Source: Pinus tabuliformis
Taxonomy: Eukaryota; Streptophyta; Pinopsida; Pinales; Pinaceae
Length of the DNA: 64,000 bases
Direction of reading: 5' to 3'
Assembly: GCA_031772625.1 (NCBI GenBank)
Contig: CM062805.1
Location: 516,130,102-516,194,101, forward strand
Each line of letters starts with the position of its first letter. Position 1 is the first letter of the stretch. This document shows, in pieces, positions 40,681 through 52,541 of the stretch. A program made the translations under genes and the position numbers. Below the pieces are notes generated by a model that did not search any database, was not told the origin of the DNA, and worked only from the letters and a program-made list of their open reading frames with translations.

Positions 40681-41743
40681 TGTTGAAAATGGCAACAAGA
40701 AATGCTAAAAATAGAAATGCTAAAAATAGCATTGCTATAAATAGCAGTTCAAGTACCAGTGTTGGACATAGCAATATGGAATGAAAAATGGAAGTGCTAA
40801 AAATAACATTGCTATAAATAGCATTTCAAGATTGATTCCAAATTTAGTTAGTCCATGAACTAAAATTGAGAAGTAAAATTCAAATTTGATCTTAGCAGCT
40901 ATTTGTAAAATAATTAATTAATTCATCTTGAGTTAATTAGTTGCATAAAATGAAACATGAAGTCTATGTGGGGACATGCAACAATTTTTCCATTGATTGA
41001 GGAATTTATCCATTAGTTAAGGAGATAAGGATGAGTTGTAATTAGTTGGTTCAGTTAATTGAGTCAAGTCCAGTTAGATTAGTTCAAACAGTTTGTTGAA
41101 TTAATTGTGAGTTCAGTTAGTTAATGCATGCATGCATGTAACTGCTGCACTTCAGATAACTGAATATTCTCTCATAAATAACTCATGCATGTCAGTTCAG
41201 TGAGAGACCCAATTGAGACCAGAGGAAGGGACAATGTACAATCAGTTGGAGGATTTTTCCTATATAGGAAACTCATCCACGCAGAAGGAATTATCTACTT
41301 CAGGTTTGTGCAGTTATTTCTGAGCTAAGTGAGCAGTGTGAGGTGGGAATTCACACAAGTGGAAGCACTGGACCCCAGGAAAAACTGCGTAAGGAAATAG
41401 GAGGTTTGGAGGGCAGAGGAGAAGGTTGTGAGAGCCTTTGACTGTTTATGAGCAGTATTGTTTGATTGCAAAGAGAGCATGATAGATTGAGAGCTGATTC
41501 TTTTTGTAACTTGAACATATTTCCACTTGTATGATAATACAGAGATTGGGGTTTTAGGCTGAGGCTTTCCCTGGGTTATTCTTCTGTGTTCATGTGTTAT
41601 TGATTTCTCATTCTCAGTTATATGTGTTCTATTGATCTTGCTCATATTCGATTAAGCTTCCGCAAAGTTTTTTGTAGAAGTAGATCTTGTATTTTGCTTT
41701 AGTATATTGCATAATCAGTTGATCTACAATGGGAATTTCTACA
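40681..41743 (+). repeat. 3' LTR of C (1063 bp)
   Basis: TGTTGAAAATGG ... GGGAATTTCTACA. Collinear with 37594-38555. Confidence 0.92.
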
Positions 41744-41748
41744 CTTGT
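41744..41748. repeat. Target site duplication of element C, right copy
   Basis: CTTGT. Confidence 0.92.
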
Positions 41749-42868
41749 CATGCCAGATGTTCCTCTAAATTTGAGTCACCCCTGTGTGTAGGAGGGCCTA
41801 CATTCTGAACTCATCTAACCCATTCAACTGAAGCAATCTCTATTTTTGGTCACCACTGAGATATAGATCTAGTTGGGCTTCCATCCTCAATGTATTGTAC
41901 TCAAATTTAATAGAAAATAGGGCCTTCTTCCAATAGAACAACTCATTGGGTGTGAATCTAGTGGTGGTCTTCCAGGTGGTATTGTAGGCCCAGGTGGCCT
42001 CAACTAATCTATCCTCCCAATCTTTTCTAGTGCTGCTAACCACTTTGGTCAGAATGCCCTCCAGCGCTCTGTTGGTCACCTCCACTTGCCCATTAGCTTG
42101 TGGGTGATAGGAAGTGGAGGTTCTATGCTTGATCTTGTGCTGGCTGAACAAGTTTTCAATCATGTTGGATGTAAACTAGCTACCTTGATCAATGGCCAGT
42201 TCTCTAGGGCACCCAAACTTGTAAAAGACATTTTCCCTTAAGAACTCAGCCACCTTCTCCTCTGTTGTTACCTTGATTGCCTTGGTTTTAGCCTACTTAG
42301 TTAGATATCCATTCCACACAATGATGTACTACTTTTGCTTAGAATAAGGGTCAATAGGTCCATTGAAATCCATGCCACACTTGTCAAATGGCTCGAAAGT
42401 CACTTGAGGTTGGAGAGAAATTTCATCCCTTGGAGTAGGCTTTCCCATCCTTTGGCATCGATCACACTAACTAGTATATCTTCTCACATCCTGATGAAGA
42501 GTGGACCAATAATAACCAGCTTGTAACACCTTAAATGTTGTCCTCTTTGCTGCAAAGTGACCTCCACAAGGTCCATCATGATAGGTCAGAAGGATGTCAA
42601 AGACTTCCTCCTCCTTGACACATCTTCTCAGAATTTGATCTGGGCCTAGTTTGAAGAGGTTTCCCCCAATCCAAGTGAATGGGGCACTCTTCCTCACAAT
42701 CTTGCTTTTCTCTTTGGAGGACAAATTCGGTGGGAACTGTGCAGATAACAAATAGTTTTCTATGTCAGCAAACCATGGAGAGATAACCGAAATGGCGAAT
42801 AAGTGTTCATCTGGTAACTGATCATCAACCATTCCTTCCTCACCTACAGGCAAAGTTAATCTGGACAA
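41749..42868 (-). pseudogene. Element B integrase, zinc finger and core
   Basis: The minus strand reads a spacer (WFADIENYLLSAQFPPNLSS), then the zinc-finger lead (ILRRCVKEEEV, HDGPCGGHFAAKRT) and GYYWSTLHQDVRRY. A broken central part follows, then 41840-42163 (STSYHPQANGQVEVTNRALE with the third catalytic Glu, WAYNTTWKTTTRFTPNEL). Stops and frameshifts lie between 42163 and 42467. It continues at 37593 beyond element C. Confidence 0.85.
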
Positions 42869-42922
42869 AAAATCTGCAACAACATTTTCCTTTCCGGGTT
42901 TATCAACAATAGTTAGATCAAA

Positions 42923-43204
42923 CTACTGTAATAAAAGTAACCATCTAATAATCTGTGCATTCACATCAGGTTTATTCATTAAATATTTAGCTGCAACATG
43001 GTCAGTATGTACAAATGTTTGATAACCTATAATGTAATGCCGAAATTTGTTCAATGAATGCACAATAGCCAGGAGCTCCTTTTCGGTCACAGTGTAGTTC
43101 AGTTCGGCCTTTGATAGATTCTTACTATTAAAATAAATGACATAAGGCAATTTCTCATCTATCTGGCCTAGAGTTTCTCCTATGGCTTTGTGTGAGGCAT
43201 CCAC
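42923..43204 (-). pseudogene. Element B RNase H
   Basis: 93 open codons: DASHKAIGETLGQ, YVIYFNSKNLSKAELNYTVT, TEKELLAIVHSLNKFRHYII and HTDHVAAKYLMNKPD, the gypsy RNase H with its Glu and Asp residues. It ends at a stop before the integrase spacer. Confidence 0.85.
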
Positions 43205-43486
43205 ATGTATATGAAAATGAATGGCCCAATTTGGGCCTCAGAGAATTGGTGAAGTGGTCAACTTGTCCTTCAGGGTGTCTAGGGCCTCTTGATAGCTTTT
43301 TGACCATACAAACTCAGAGTCTTTGGCCAACAACCCAAATAAGGGAGAAGCTAACTTGCTGAAGTATTTTATAAACCTTTGATAGTATCCGGCTAAACCT
43401 AGGAAACCTCTGACATCTCTTTGCTTTTACATTGGTGGGACCCTTTGGATGATAGCTATTTTGTTTGGGTCCCCTTGCAATCCTTG

Positions 43487-44161
43487 CTAGGATATTGAAT
43501 GACCTAGCACAGTCCCTTCAGTCATCAAGAACTCACATTTTTCGGGACTAAGAGATAGGTTCATTTCAATGCATTTGTTCAACACCTTACCTAAGTTGGA
43601 CAAAGCCTCCCGGAAATCACACCCATAAGGTGTAAAATCATACATATAAACCTCTATTGCAACATGGACTAGCTCGGCAAAGATACTCATGACTGCTCTC
43701 TGGAAAGTGGCGGGAGCATTGCATCGGCCAAAAGGAAGGATCCTATAGGCGGAAGGACCCCAAGGACAAGTGAAGGTGGTTTTATCCTAGTCTTCCGTGC
43801 TGATCTAGATTTGATTGTACCGATTGAATCCATCTAGGAAAGAGAAATTTTTTTTCCCTGCCAGGCCATCTAGCACTTGGTTGATGAAAGGGAAATGGAC
43901 CTTCTTTCTGGCTTTTTTTAACTCTCTATAATCGACAAAAATCCTCCACTTATCATTTTTCTCTGGAACCAACACCAAAGGAGAGACCCACTCACTGTCT
44001 AAGATAGGGTAAATGAATCTTGCATCTAGCAGCTTTTGCAATTCTTCTTTGACTATATCCTTGAGAGCTAGATTCATCCTCCTTTGGGGTTGTTGGACTG
44101 GTTTGCAACCTTCTTTGATGTAAATGTGGTGAGTACACACCGAGGGGTGTACTCCCTTCAT
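43487..44161 (-). pseudogene. Element B reverse transcriptase
   Basis: Two frames. At 43805-44161: RFIYPILDSEWVSPLVLVPE and VDYRELKKARKKVHFPF. At 43487-43690: the palm segment EVYMYDFTPYGCDF and SPEKCEFLMTEGTVLGHSIS. The YMDDF-type catalytic box reads YMYDF, so one metal-binding Asp is lost. At least one stop or frameshift separates the halves near 43700-43800. Inactive. Confidence 0.87.
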
Positions 44162-44577
44162 TTCTTTGTAACTTCAAGCAAAGGCATCCAAATGTTCCTT
44201 TAGCATGTTGCACAACTTTTTTTCTTGGTGAACAGAAAGAGATGGGTTGATTTTCAAAGTTCTCTCAGGGCCGAATTCTATGGTTTTGACACTTGTAGGG
44301 TTGGAATTAGCCAGGGAAAATTTTAGGGGCTAATATTCGCCCATGGGATAATTTTCTATACTTTTTCCAAAAAAAGTATTTGCTAATTTCCATTTTTTTG
44401 TAAAAATGGTTCGCCCAAATTTTATAGAATGAGATTATTTTACCCTAAAAATCGCCAAAAAAATTTGTATACACTATATAAAAATAATATAAATTTGAAT
44501 ATTTTTACAAAAATATCTCCAAACATTTTATAGATTTCATATTATGGAGTAGTGGGATTTGCCAAGGTTTCTAAACT

Positions 44578-44808
44578 TCAAGATAAATTTCCATCCTTAA
44601 AATTTTCCCTAGAATCAGCTAAGCATAGATCAATATGATGGTTGTTCCGAGTTTCCTTTAATACTTCTTCTAAGGAAAATGTACTGGGAGTTGGACTTTG
44701 GAGTATGTGTTTAATCGAATCATATTCATCTGGTTGTCCCCCTCCCATGGTTGTTTCTAAGGTGTAGAGTTGGGCGGAATAAACTTCATCTTCTTCCTCC
44801 TCTTCCAA
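44578..44808 (-). pseudogene. Element B pol linker fragment
   Basis: 76 codons, acidic start (MEEEEEDEVYSAQLYTLE). It falls between protease and reverse transcriptase in the same direction. The AT-rich stretch at about 44330-44540 next to it has no coding sense. Confidence 0.4.
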
Positions 44809-45108
44809 CCATAAAGGTAAGTCATGTTATAGAGATGGATGAGAAGGAAGGTATAGGACTAACTGCTTGGACACATGCCAATTTTTGATGGTCATATTTC
44901 CAGCCCTACAGCTAATGTAGGCATCGACAGTGGCTAACTAGGGCCTCCCAATGATGAGAGGGTAACCAGTAAGCTTGGCCTTAGGATGGAGAACTAGGAA
45001 ATCTACAGGGTATTCCCAAGAGTCAACGGAGACCATCACATCCTCCACAATCCCCTCAGGGGTCACTGTGGAGCGGTTTGCAAGTTGCAGGACGGTTGTG
45101 GTGTTTCT

Positions 45109-45696
45109 CTATGAACTTTGGAGGTTGAGCTTGAGCATGGTATCCTTGGTCATCACATTAATGGCAACCCCAAGATCAATCAAAGTGTGTGGGACAATGG
45201 TGTCATTGATGTGCACATCTACTACAAGGCTTCCAGGGTCCAAATACTTTGGACAGATTACCTGCGCCAGCATTAAGTAAGACAACTGTCCAATGACATT
45301 AATGGTAGGGGCATTCGTTTTTTGCCTCCCTGGATGCTTGAAGCACTTCTCCTTAATCAACTTGTTTTAAATGGGTACATCTTTTATAGCTTCGAGAAGT
45401 GGAATTTTGACACATATATTTTTCAATCCTCCCAGAAGTTCAGTCTCTTCTGGGGGAGGCTGGAGTGGTTGGGTTAATTTCTCAAGATAGGGTGGTGGAT
45501 TTAATTTAGGCATGTTTTCCTCTCTTTCTTCCTCAACCTTCCTAGGTGGAGGTAGAGGTTGGTTGTCCGGGAGTACTCTCCCATATCTCTGGTTGATTTC
45601 CTGAATATCCACAACATAAGCAGGATATGATGTCTCTCTAATGTATACTTGCTGTGCCTGTTTGTTGTTCGGGTTCAGATTTGGTTGGGAAAGCAT
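45109..45696 (-). pseudogene. Element B protease region
   Basis: Two frames separated by a stop at 45360-45367. The first (45367-45696) is Pro-rich (LNPPPYLEKLTQPLQPPPEE). The second (45109-45360) has the aspartic protease: TLIDLGVAINVMTKDTMLKL, where the DSG/DLG triad is followed by the usual small-residue stretch. A DLG triad is known in plant gypsy elements, so it is not by itself a defect. Confidence 0.75.
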
Positions 45697-45987
45697 CTGG
45701 GGTTGTTTAGGTGGAGCAGGGTGTAAAACCTATGGTTGAGCAGATGGTGAAGGCAATAAGGCTGGAGCATTGTTGTATGGGGTCCTCCACCCCTGGGACG
45801 GTGCATTCCACTGAGGCTGTGGTGGAGAATATGGTTGAAATGACTGGTTGGTTGGCTGGGAATGACACTGAGGTGCAAAGGACCAAAGAGGAGGTGTATA
45901 CTAGGAAGGATGGGCAGGGGGTACCCAAGAGGGAATGGATGTGGTCTGGTTGGGGTTGTAATATGCATGGGATGACCCTTGCATGCC

Positions 45988-47153
45988 CTACTGGTATGGC
46001 CTAGGCCCATGAGGTCTCCTTTGATTTATGTAGCAAAGTTGTTCGGTTGCCTCTTTAGCTCCTTGATATACAACTTTGAGTCCAAGTAGAGAAGAGCACT
46101 TTTTTGTGGAGTGGTTTTCTTCACAGACTGAGCAAATTTCAATCGAATTCAATGGACATTCATTCCTAGGGTGCCTCCTTGTGCATCTAGGGTAGAAAAT
46201 GGCTAAGGCTCTCTCTACTTCCTCCTGTTTTCTCTTAATGTGCATAGTGTCCATCTGTAGGGAAAGGGTTTGCAACATCTCACTCTTGAAATCCTCCAAC
46301 ATGTTTCCAATTTCACCCTTGATGGATGTATTGGAAGAGGATGGATTGACCATAGGTTGACTACCCCTACCCTTTTTCCTAGCTGCCCTAAAATGGTTTC
46401 TAAAGACAGTCTTGATATCCTCATAGGGAAACTGGTAGATGTCTCCTCCCGCTAACAAGTTTAGAGTATCTAGAAGATCTTCCTTACCCCTCTACGAAGG
46501 GCTAGATTAAGTGACTTAGGTTCAAGTGTGCACCTGGCCCTTTTGTAGCTAAGCTGGAATCCTTCTTCATAATCCTCTAGGGATTGATCATGCCCTAAGG
46601 TCATCCTAAAAATTTCCTCTTTAATGTATTTAGACCTGCAGTAGTCTCGATACTTGTTGTTGAAGGTTTGCTTCATCTGAGCCCAAGTTGTGATTCTATC
46701 CCTAAGTAAAACCATGAACCAGCGCAATGCTACCTCCTTGAGAGTGGATGGGAATAGTTTCAACTTCTGCTCATCATCGGTGTAGTCATATGTTCTGCAT
46801 ATGACAACCAACTCAAACAAGAAAGTGTTTGGATCTTCTAAGGTCAGGGCATGGAAATGAGGAAGGGAAGAGGGGCTTATATTCTTCATCTTAGTATCCC
46901 CATTGGTTTCCCTGATGGGGAAGGAACCCTCAACTCTTTATCTATTTCCTCTGTCATTTCTATTTTCAGCCATTGGGTCAATAGGAATGGGTTCTTCTTC
47001 TTCTTCTCCTGTAGGCTCTTCAAATATCTCTGGTTGCTCACCTAAGGGTTCCTCCAATTCACATCCACTGAAGAAGAGGGAAGGTTGGTTGTTTGAATCA
47101 GTGGGGGTATTTGGCAGAAATTTCCCTAAGTTATCCCTATTCCTACGAGGCAT
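45988..47153 (-). pseudogene. Element B gag
   Basis: Three frames in order: 46938-47153 (start MPRRNRDN, acidic linker), 46470-46889 (gag core with FHALTLEDPNTFLFELVVIC, KLKLFPSTLKEVALRWF and NKYRDYCRSKYIKEEIFRM), and 45988-46458 (CPLNSIEICSVCEENHSTKK with a degenerate zinc knuckle). Stops separate them near 46890 and 46460. The core is the retrotransposon gag domain that would build the particle. Confidence 0.85.
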
Positions 47154-47423
47154 GAAAAAAAATGATTTTGTTTTGTTTTGTGTTTTTTTTTTTAAACTCT
47201 GAAAATGATTGTAGAATTGAAATTGTAGACTGAATGAAAACTAACTGACTAAATGAAACTAATTGCTTGAATGAAATCCTACTTGCAGAATGGAAAGGAA
47301 AGCAAAGAATGCATAATGGAAAAGAAAGCAAACTAAATTAGTTTTGCAGAAATGAAACTAATAGTAGAATATCATAAACAAGAAATGGAAGAAAGAAAGA
47401 AGTAATCACATATTACTCAGACA

Positions 47424-47444
47424 CCTCCCCGGCAACAATGTCAA
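47424..47444 (-). other. Primer binding site of B
   Basis: On minus, five bases after the 5' LTR, TTGACATTGTTGCCGGGGAG resembles the TGGCGCCGTTGCCGGGGA type common in Athila- and Tat-like gypsy elements, with mismatches at the start. The cognate tRNA cannot be assigned with certainty. Confidence 0.6.
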
Positions 47445-47448
47445 AAAG

Positions 47449-50400
47449 TGATGAGCACCAGTATTGCAGCAAGAATGCTGCAACTCTTGGGGCTACCAAC
47501 TTTACTTTATCAACTCGGGGTTCGTACAAACTTGGAGGTGACAGTGCTGTATACACAAGTAAAAGTGATGGTTATGCCCTTTGTCATTGTTCAGCTGGCA
47601 ATAGACCACTAGGGTTTTTCAAGCCAGACTTCTATGGATTCAGAAGAAGCTTGATTACTAATGAGGGAAAGAGAAATCTACTCTAAGAGAAAGCTTGTCT
47701 ACTGTAGTAAGGAAAAAGACTGAAATCAAATGCTAAAACACACCATTTTCTAACTAACTGCTGAGAGACTATGCTTAAAAAAGAATGCTAAGTTAACATG
47801 TATGAAATCCTACTGTCTTAAGCATGTAAATTCAAAACATCAAACATTCTACTACTGTGCATATAAATGGCTAAAATAAATCTATTTTTCTTTTTGTCTT
47901 TTTTATGGAAAAGTGTAAAAGCTAATCTCTCTTGGTGATGTGGCAGGTGGCTTAGGGATGTTGGTGAATGGTTAGGGAGACCATTAAGTGACCTTTTTTT
48001 CTTCTGAGAGGCTTTTCCTCAATTCGGCCTCAAAACATGCCACAACAGGAAAACCTATAGGATGTCCTAAAAACCTATAGGATTCCTTGCATTTCTACAG
48101 GATACAACCGAGAGCAAAATGATGGGTGTTGAAGGTGATGGAAGGCTTAGGGAAGGTGGGTGGAGGATGGAATGAAGCAAGGAAATATCTAGGATCACTC
48201 AGAACTCAAAACCAAGGTTTAAAGATGGTTGGATTTTCTCAACAAGCTTGGAGAAGTTTCCTTGTAAAATGATGAAATTGGTGAGGATCTTAGTGAAAGA
48301 AAGGAATGATCATGGATGGATGAAGTTGGAAGGAGGTTACTGACTATGAGATCTCTCTGTACTTCTAAAACACCTGCACTGCATCAAACATTGACATTCA
48401 CCCAAAAATCATGTAAACAAGAAGAATTTCAATAATATAGGAAAACAAAGTTTAATGAGCTAACTGTCTACATCATGTATGAAGAAAACTTGCAGAATAA
48501 GATGGAATTATTGATGAGATATAATTCAAAACTGAAGATGGAAGAAATGATAACTAAATCCTACTCTTGCAAACTGATCAAACACTGGCCTAAGTACAGA
48601 AAACCCTAAATTCTATGGGAAAGTAGAATTCTGTCTTTTTGGGGCCGCATAGGAGTGTAGAAATTCAGTAAATTCTCTACAAATCTCGCACTAAGATCAT
48701 GTAGAAAATCCGATTGTAGATTAACCCAATAATGCAATATAACCAAAGAAAAATACTATAACCTACGTCTACTATCAATTTGCGGAAGCTTAAAGATTGA
48801 GCAAGATCGAGCTGAACACATATAACCAAAAGAAGAAGAATCAATGCACAATACACATGAAAATACTTTGGGGAAAGCCTCATCTAAAAACCTCACTATC
48901 TGTGTTATCATACAAGGTGGAAATACATAGAGATTATGCATAGCCTTAGCTCTCATAGCTAGCTAGCTCTGAGCACAATCCTCACAGATGCTCACAAGCA
49001 ATCCTAGCTTCTCACAAACCTTCTCCTCTGCCCTCCAAGCTCCTATTTCCTTGCGTTGTTCCTAGTGGATGATTCTCACCTCACCAAGTGGAACACTGCT
49101 CTTACACACTGTAAAACTATGTAATCCTCAAGGAACCTTGCCTTAACTGTATGCATGAGTTTCGTTTATAGGAAAACACATGCAATTGATAGTACACTGT
49201 CCTTGACATTTAGCTTAACTGGGTCTTTCTCAGAATAGACATGCATGAATTTTTTATGAGGGAATCTTTAGTTATCTGGAGTACACTAGTTGAGTGCATG
49301 CATGCATCAACTCATTGATAACTCACAATTAGTTCTTCAAATAGTTTTGAACTAATTTAACTAGACTTAACTTAGTAAACTGAGCTAACTACTTACAATT
49401 CAAATATAACTCAATCTTATCTCCTTAATTTAAGGGATAACTCTTGCATGACTTCAAAAAGAATTCTAACTTGAATTTCTCCAACTAATTAATCCATAAT
49501 GAATTAATTAATTATTTCCAAGTAGTTGGCGAGACTAAATTCGATTTTAATTCACAATTTTAATTCAAGGACAAATTAAAACTGGAATATTCTGGATTTT
49601 ATTTTTATCATTTCTTGTTGTTATTTTCAACAAGGAGTTCTTTCCTCAAATCATGATCCCTGAAGGAAGAAGTGAGGCCAAAACATCTATTGACAGCTTT
49701 TTGATGTTCCTTTATCTCTTCTAAACTATTGCTGAAGTAAAGCACAAATGGAAGCAAACTAATAAGCAACTAATCAAATCTACACTACTTGCAATGAAAT
49801 AATCCTAAAGACAATTCAACCATTGAGCTATGAAATCAATATAAGCATACAAATACAAGAAGAGGAGCCTTTGCTGCTAGGGTTGGGCCCTAACCCAAGA
49901 GCTTCAGCCCTCTGAGTTAACTTAGTGCTGGATCAATAAAATGCTCATTCTCATTATCAAAACAGGAAATTACATAGCAATGTCTTCCACAAGTCTTGAA
50001 CTTGAAAATGACTAGTGTTTTTATAGCCAAAATTCGAATCCTAATGAGGCTCTAGGCCTCTTTATTTATACAACTGAAGTCTCCAATAACTTCCTTAAAT
50101 CTAGGGAGGCTCGACTCCCAAACTCGAGATAAACTAACTCTTTAAATATCACTTGCTCGGCTGCCTTTTGATCTGCATGACTTGGTTGCTTGTACTCCGA
50201 GCTAGTGTGATTGATAGATGGATATTCGAATGAGGGAGGAGTTAAATGAGGAGGATTTACCTCCTACAATCTCAACCCTCAATCTAGCCAAAATTCCATG
50301 ATTTTCTCTTCACAAACCTACATTCAATGCACATTAGTCCACTAGACATAATATCTCACTTTGACTCATCTCATTAAACAAAATATAATCAAAATATGTA

Positions 50401-50480
50401 ATAAATTGTGAGAAGAGTTGATTTGACTAAGCTAGGAGGTGAATTAAGGTCCATATAGTTACCAATGATGAGGCTCATCA
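47449..50480 (-). repeat. 5' LTR of B, interrupted by a solo LTR
   Basis: Plus-strand ends TGATGAGCACC and GAGGCTCATCA. It is collinear with 29878-31961 apart from the insertion at 48656-49632 plus its 5-bp duplication. Confidence 0.92.
48656..49632 (-). mobile_element. Solo LTR of the element C (Copia) family
   Basis: 977 bp beginning TGTAGAAATTC and ending TTTTCAACA on plus, that is, an LTR in minus orientation with the same ends as C (TGTTGAAAAT ... GAATTTCTACA). It is flanked by AGGAG (48651-48655 and 49633-49637) and has no internal sequence. It is the usual product of LTR-LTR recombination of a full element. Confidence 0.92.
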
Positions 50481-50485
50481 GATGT
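50481..50485. repeat. Target site duplication of element B, right copy
   Basis: GATGT. Confidence 0.9.
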
Positions 50486-51143
50486 ATGGATCAATTAGTG
50501 TTTTGGAGAAGTTCTTAAAGGTGTTTGAGGATGGAGAAGGTCTTCTAGGGGTTTTATTAGCTTCATAAGTTTACTGTAGTAGTTGTTACTTATAGGTTTC
50601 AACTCATTTATTCTTTTCTCATTATGTTTTGTTAAGGAAAGCTTTCTTTTGTATTTCAATGTGGAATTGAAGTGCTTGTATGCTCATTATTCTCATTTTG
50701 AGATGTAGTACATGGTCTTTGTAGGAGATGCCTTGTGTTGCTGATGTTTCATGACTAACTATAGGTTGTCATGATGTTATAGTGAGAGTTATTTGAGGAG
50801 AATGTTTCCTTGAAGGGGAAACTAGCCACTTGTTTTATCAATAAAATTTATGTACTCTTTTCCATTGAATATATGGAGTGGTTTAGCTATGTTGGAAAAC
50901 CCGGAGATGTAGCCCAGGAGGGGTGAAATCTGTCACCAAATTATTTGTTGTTTCTCTTCATGAATGTATGTATGAGTTAAATGATGAAATGTTTCTCATG
51001 TTTTAAGTTTACATGAAGAAGTAACTCATAGTCCTTGAAGATACCTTTGAAACCTGTTTTTTCATAAGACCCATTTTTTCCTGCAAAGCGCCAAGAGAAC
51101 GATCATTTTTAGGAAGGAGAACCTCTCCTCCAGTTATAGATTA
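50486..51143 (+). repeat. 3' LTR of A, second part
   Basis: Resumes A's LTR (ATGGATCAATTAGTG onward) and ends CAGTTATAGATTA, where the 5' LTR has ATTACAGATCA. The final CA has decayed to TA. Confidence 0.85.
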
Positions 51144-51148
51144 GTTAT
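51144..51148. repeat. Target site duplication of element A, right copy
   Basis: GTTAT. Confidence 0.88.
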
Positions 51149-52541
51149 ACATCTCTATTTGATACTCCCATCTTTAAATATATTGCTCCAGAGCATCCAT
51201 TACTTCTGCTGCGAGTTGACAGAGACCATGACCCTTAATAGTGTGAATCGACTTAAACTCCAGATCATATTGTTGCAAATAGGTCATCTAATTTTTCCTC
51301 TTCTCACCCAACTCTTGTTGCACAAAGAGTGTTATGACCATGAGATGAGGCACATATATAATCGTTTGAGCTTTAAGGAGATAGGGCCTAAAATGCTTTA
51401 TTGCCTTGTATACCACACAAGTTTTTTTTTATCAATGGCAGGGTAGTTCAAATCTTACCCTTGTAAGGAAACACTCATGAAGGAAATATGCCATTCACTT
51501 CCTTCAACATCCTTTTGCATCAATATGGCTGCAATAAGTTCAATCCAAGGTGAAGGTATAAAGGAGGAAATCCTTGCCATAATCAGGACTAAATAATGCA
51601 TGCACATCAACGATAGCTTGTTTGATATGAGCAAAAGCATCATTTTCCCTTTTGTCCCATTTGTAGATTGTAACTTTATTTATCATCTCTTGTAGTGGTT
51701 TAACTATTTGGGTAGTCAGAGATGAACTTACATAGGAAATCAATCTTCCCCAAGAAAGATTGCATGGCCTTCTTGTTTACAAGGAACAAGATTTGAGCTA
51801 TAGTTTTGATCGTTTCTGGATCAACTTTGATTCCTCTCTTAGGAATGATGTGTCTTAAGAGAGTACCTTCTGACGCACAAAATATTCTCCTTTTGGGATT
51901 GAGAGAAATCCCATTCTTCTGAAAACGCTCAAATATCTATTTTACATGACACACATTATTTGATCTTCTTTTAGAAAATACAGTTAACTCATCGAGATAG
52001 ACTACTACACTTTGACCAATTAAGCTGTGAAAAGTGATGTCCATTTCTCTTTGAAGTGTAGCACCAACATTAATAAGTTTGAATGGCATGTGCTCAAAGG
52101 AAAAAGTCCCCCAATTGGTCCTAAAAGTGGTTTTTAATGGTCTGGTTTTGCCACTAGCACCTAATTGTAACCAGAGAACCCATCTCGCAACAAGAACATC
52201 TCAGACCCATATACTGTTTGGAGAATTTGTTCCATGGATGCCACTAGATACTTATCTTTGTTTGATGCTCGATTGAGATTGTGAAAGTCAACACATAACC
52301 TTATCTCACCAGAATTTTTCCTAACAGGGACCAGATTTGAAACCCAAGTGGAATGTCTAACCTTGAAAATGATCTGAGCATCCAACAACTTCCTTAATTC
52401 CTTTTGAATTAGGGTTTCAAGCGTTGGATGAACTTTCCTCATCTTTTGCTGAAATGGTTTCAACCTATATTTGATGGGAATAACATGTTGGATAATATGA
52501 GCATCGTGTGTATTTAAATAATCGTAATTCCATGCAAACAC
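51149..52541 (-). pseudogene. Element O reverse transcriptase and RNase H
   Basis: The minus strand from 52541 reads the fingers and palm (PFQQKMRKVHPTLETLIQKE, VRKNSGEIRLCVDFHNLNRA), then a YLDEL catalytic box near 51990 with the second Asp changed to Glu. The RNase H follows: KRENDAFAHIKQAIVDVHAL, DYGKDFLLYTFTLD, then in shifted frames SEWHISFMSVSLQG and FRPYLLKAQTIIYVPHL. Stops and frameshifts are frequent. A is inserted after this region. Confidence 0.85.

Larger units (their letters stand above)
37594..41743 (+). mobile_element. Element C: gag-protease-only Copia derivative
   Basis: A plus-strand LTR element of 4150 bp inside B's integrase, flanked by CTTGT. LTRs are 37594-38555 and 40681-41743, with a perfect tRNA-Met primer site and a polypurine tract (TTGAGAGGGAG, 40670-40680). 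Its 2.1-kb interior encodes only a Ty1/copia gag and an aspartic protease; integrase, reverse transcriptase and RNase H are absent. This matches the non-autonomous type often called TR-GAG. A solo LTR of the same family lies at 48656-49632. Confidence 0.92.
29878..50480 (-). mobile_element. Element B: large Ty3/gypsy retrotransposon with post-pol ORFs
   Basis: Minus-strand gypsy element, 20.6 kb as it stands and about 15.5 kb without C and the solo LTR. The LTRs share the short inverted ends TGATGAG/CTCATCA. The 5' LTR is 47449-50480 and the 3' LTR 29878-31961. On minus the order is primer site, gag (45988-47153), protease (45109-45696), reverse transcriptase (43487-44161), RNase H (42923-43204), integrase (41749-42868 and 37289-37593, split by C), a non-coding stretch, then a cluster of four ORFs (35513 down to 33021) in the position where env-like genes sit in Athila-type elements. 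Polypurine tract at 31962-31973. Gag and pol are broken. Exact GATGT duplications flank it within A's LTR. Confidence 0.92.
24794..51143 (+). mobile_element. Element A: non-autonomous LTR retrotransposon with a G-patch ORF
   Basis: A plus-strand LTR element flanked by GTTAT. The left LTR is 24794-26561. The right LTR begins at 28588, is split by B at 29877, and resumes at 50486-51143. The internal part is only about 2 kb: primer site, one ORF with a G-patch-like domain, a non-coding stretch and a polypurine tract. No gag, protease, reverse transcriptase or integrase is visible, so it must have been moved by another element's proteins. Without B it is about 5.7 kb. The two LTRs have visibly diverged and the left one lacks about 165 bp present at 50900-51070, which suggests an old insertion. 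Confidence 0.88.

Noticed and set aside
45675-46010. Overlapping minus and plus ORFs of about 100 codons
   Set aside because: They fall in B's gag-protease linker in other frames and have no motif of their own.
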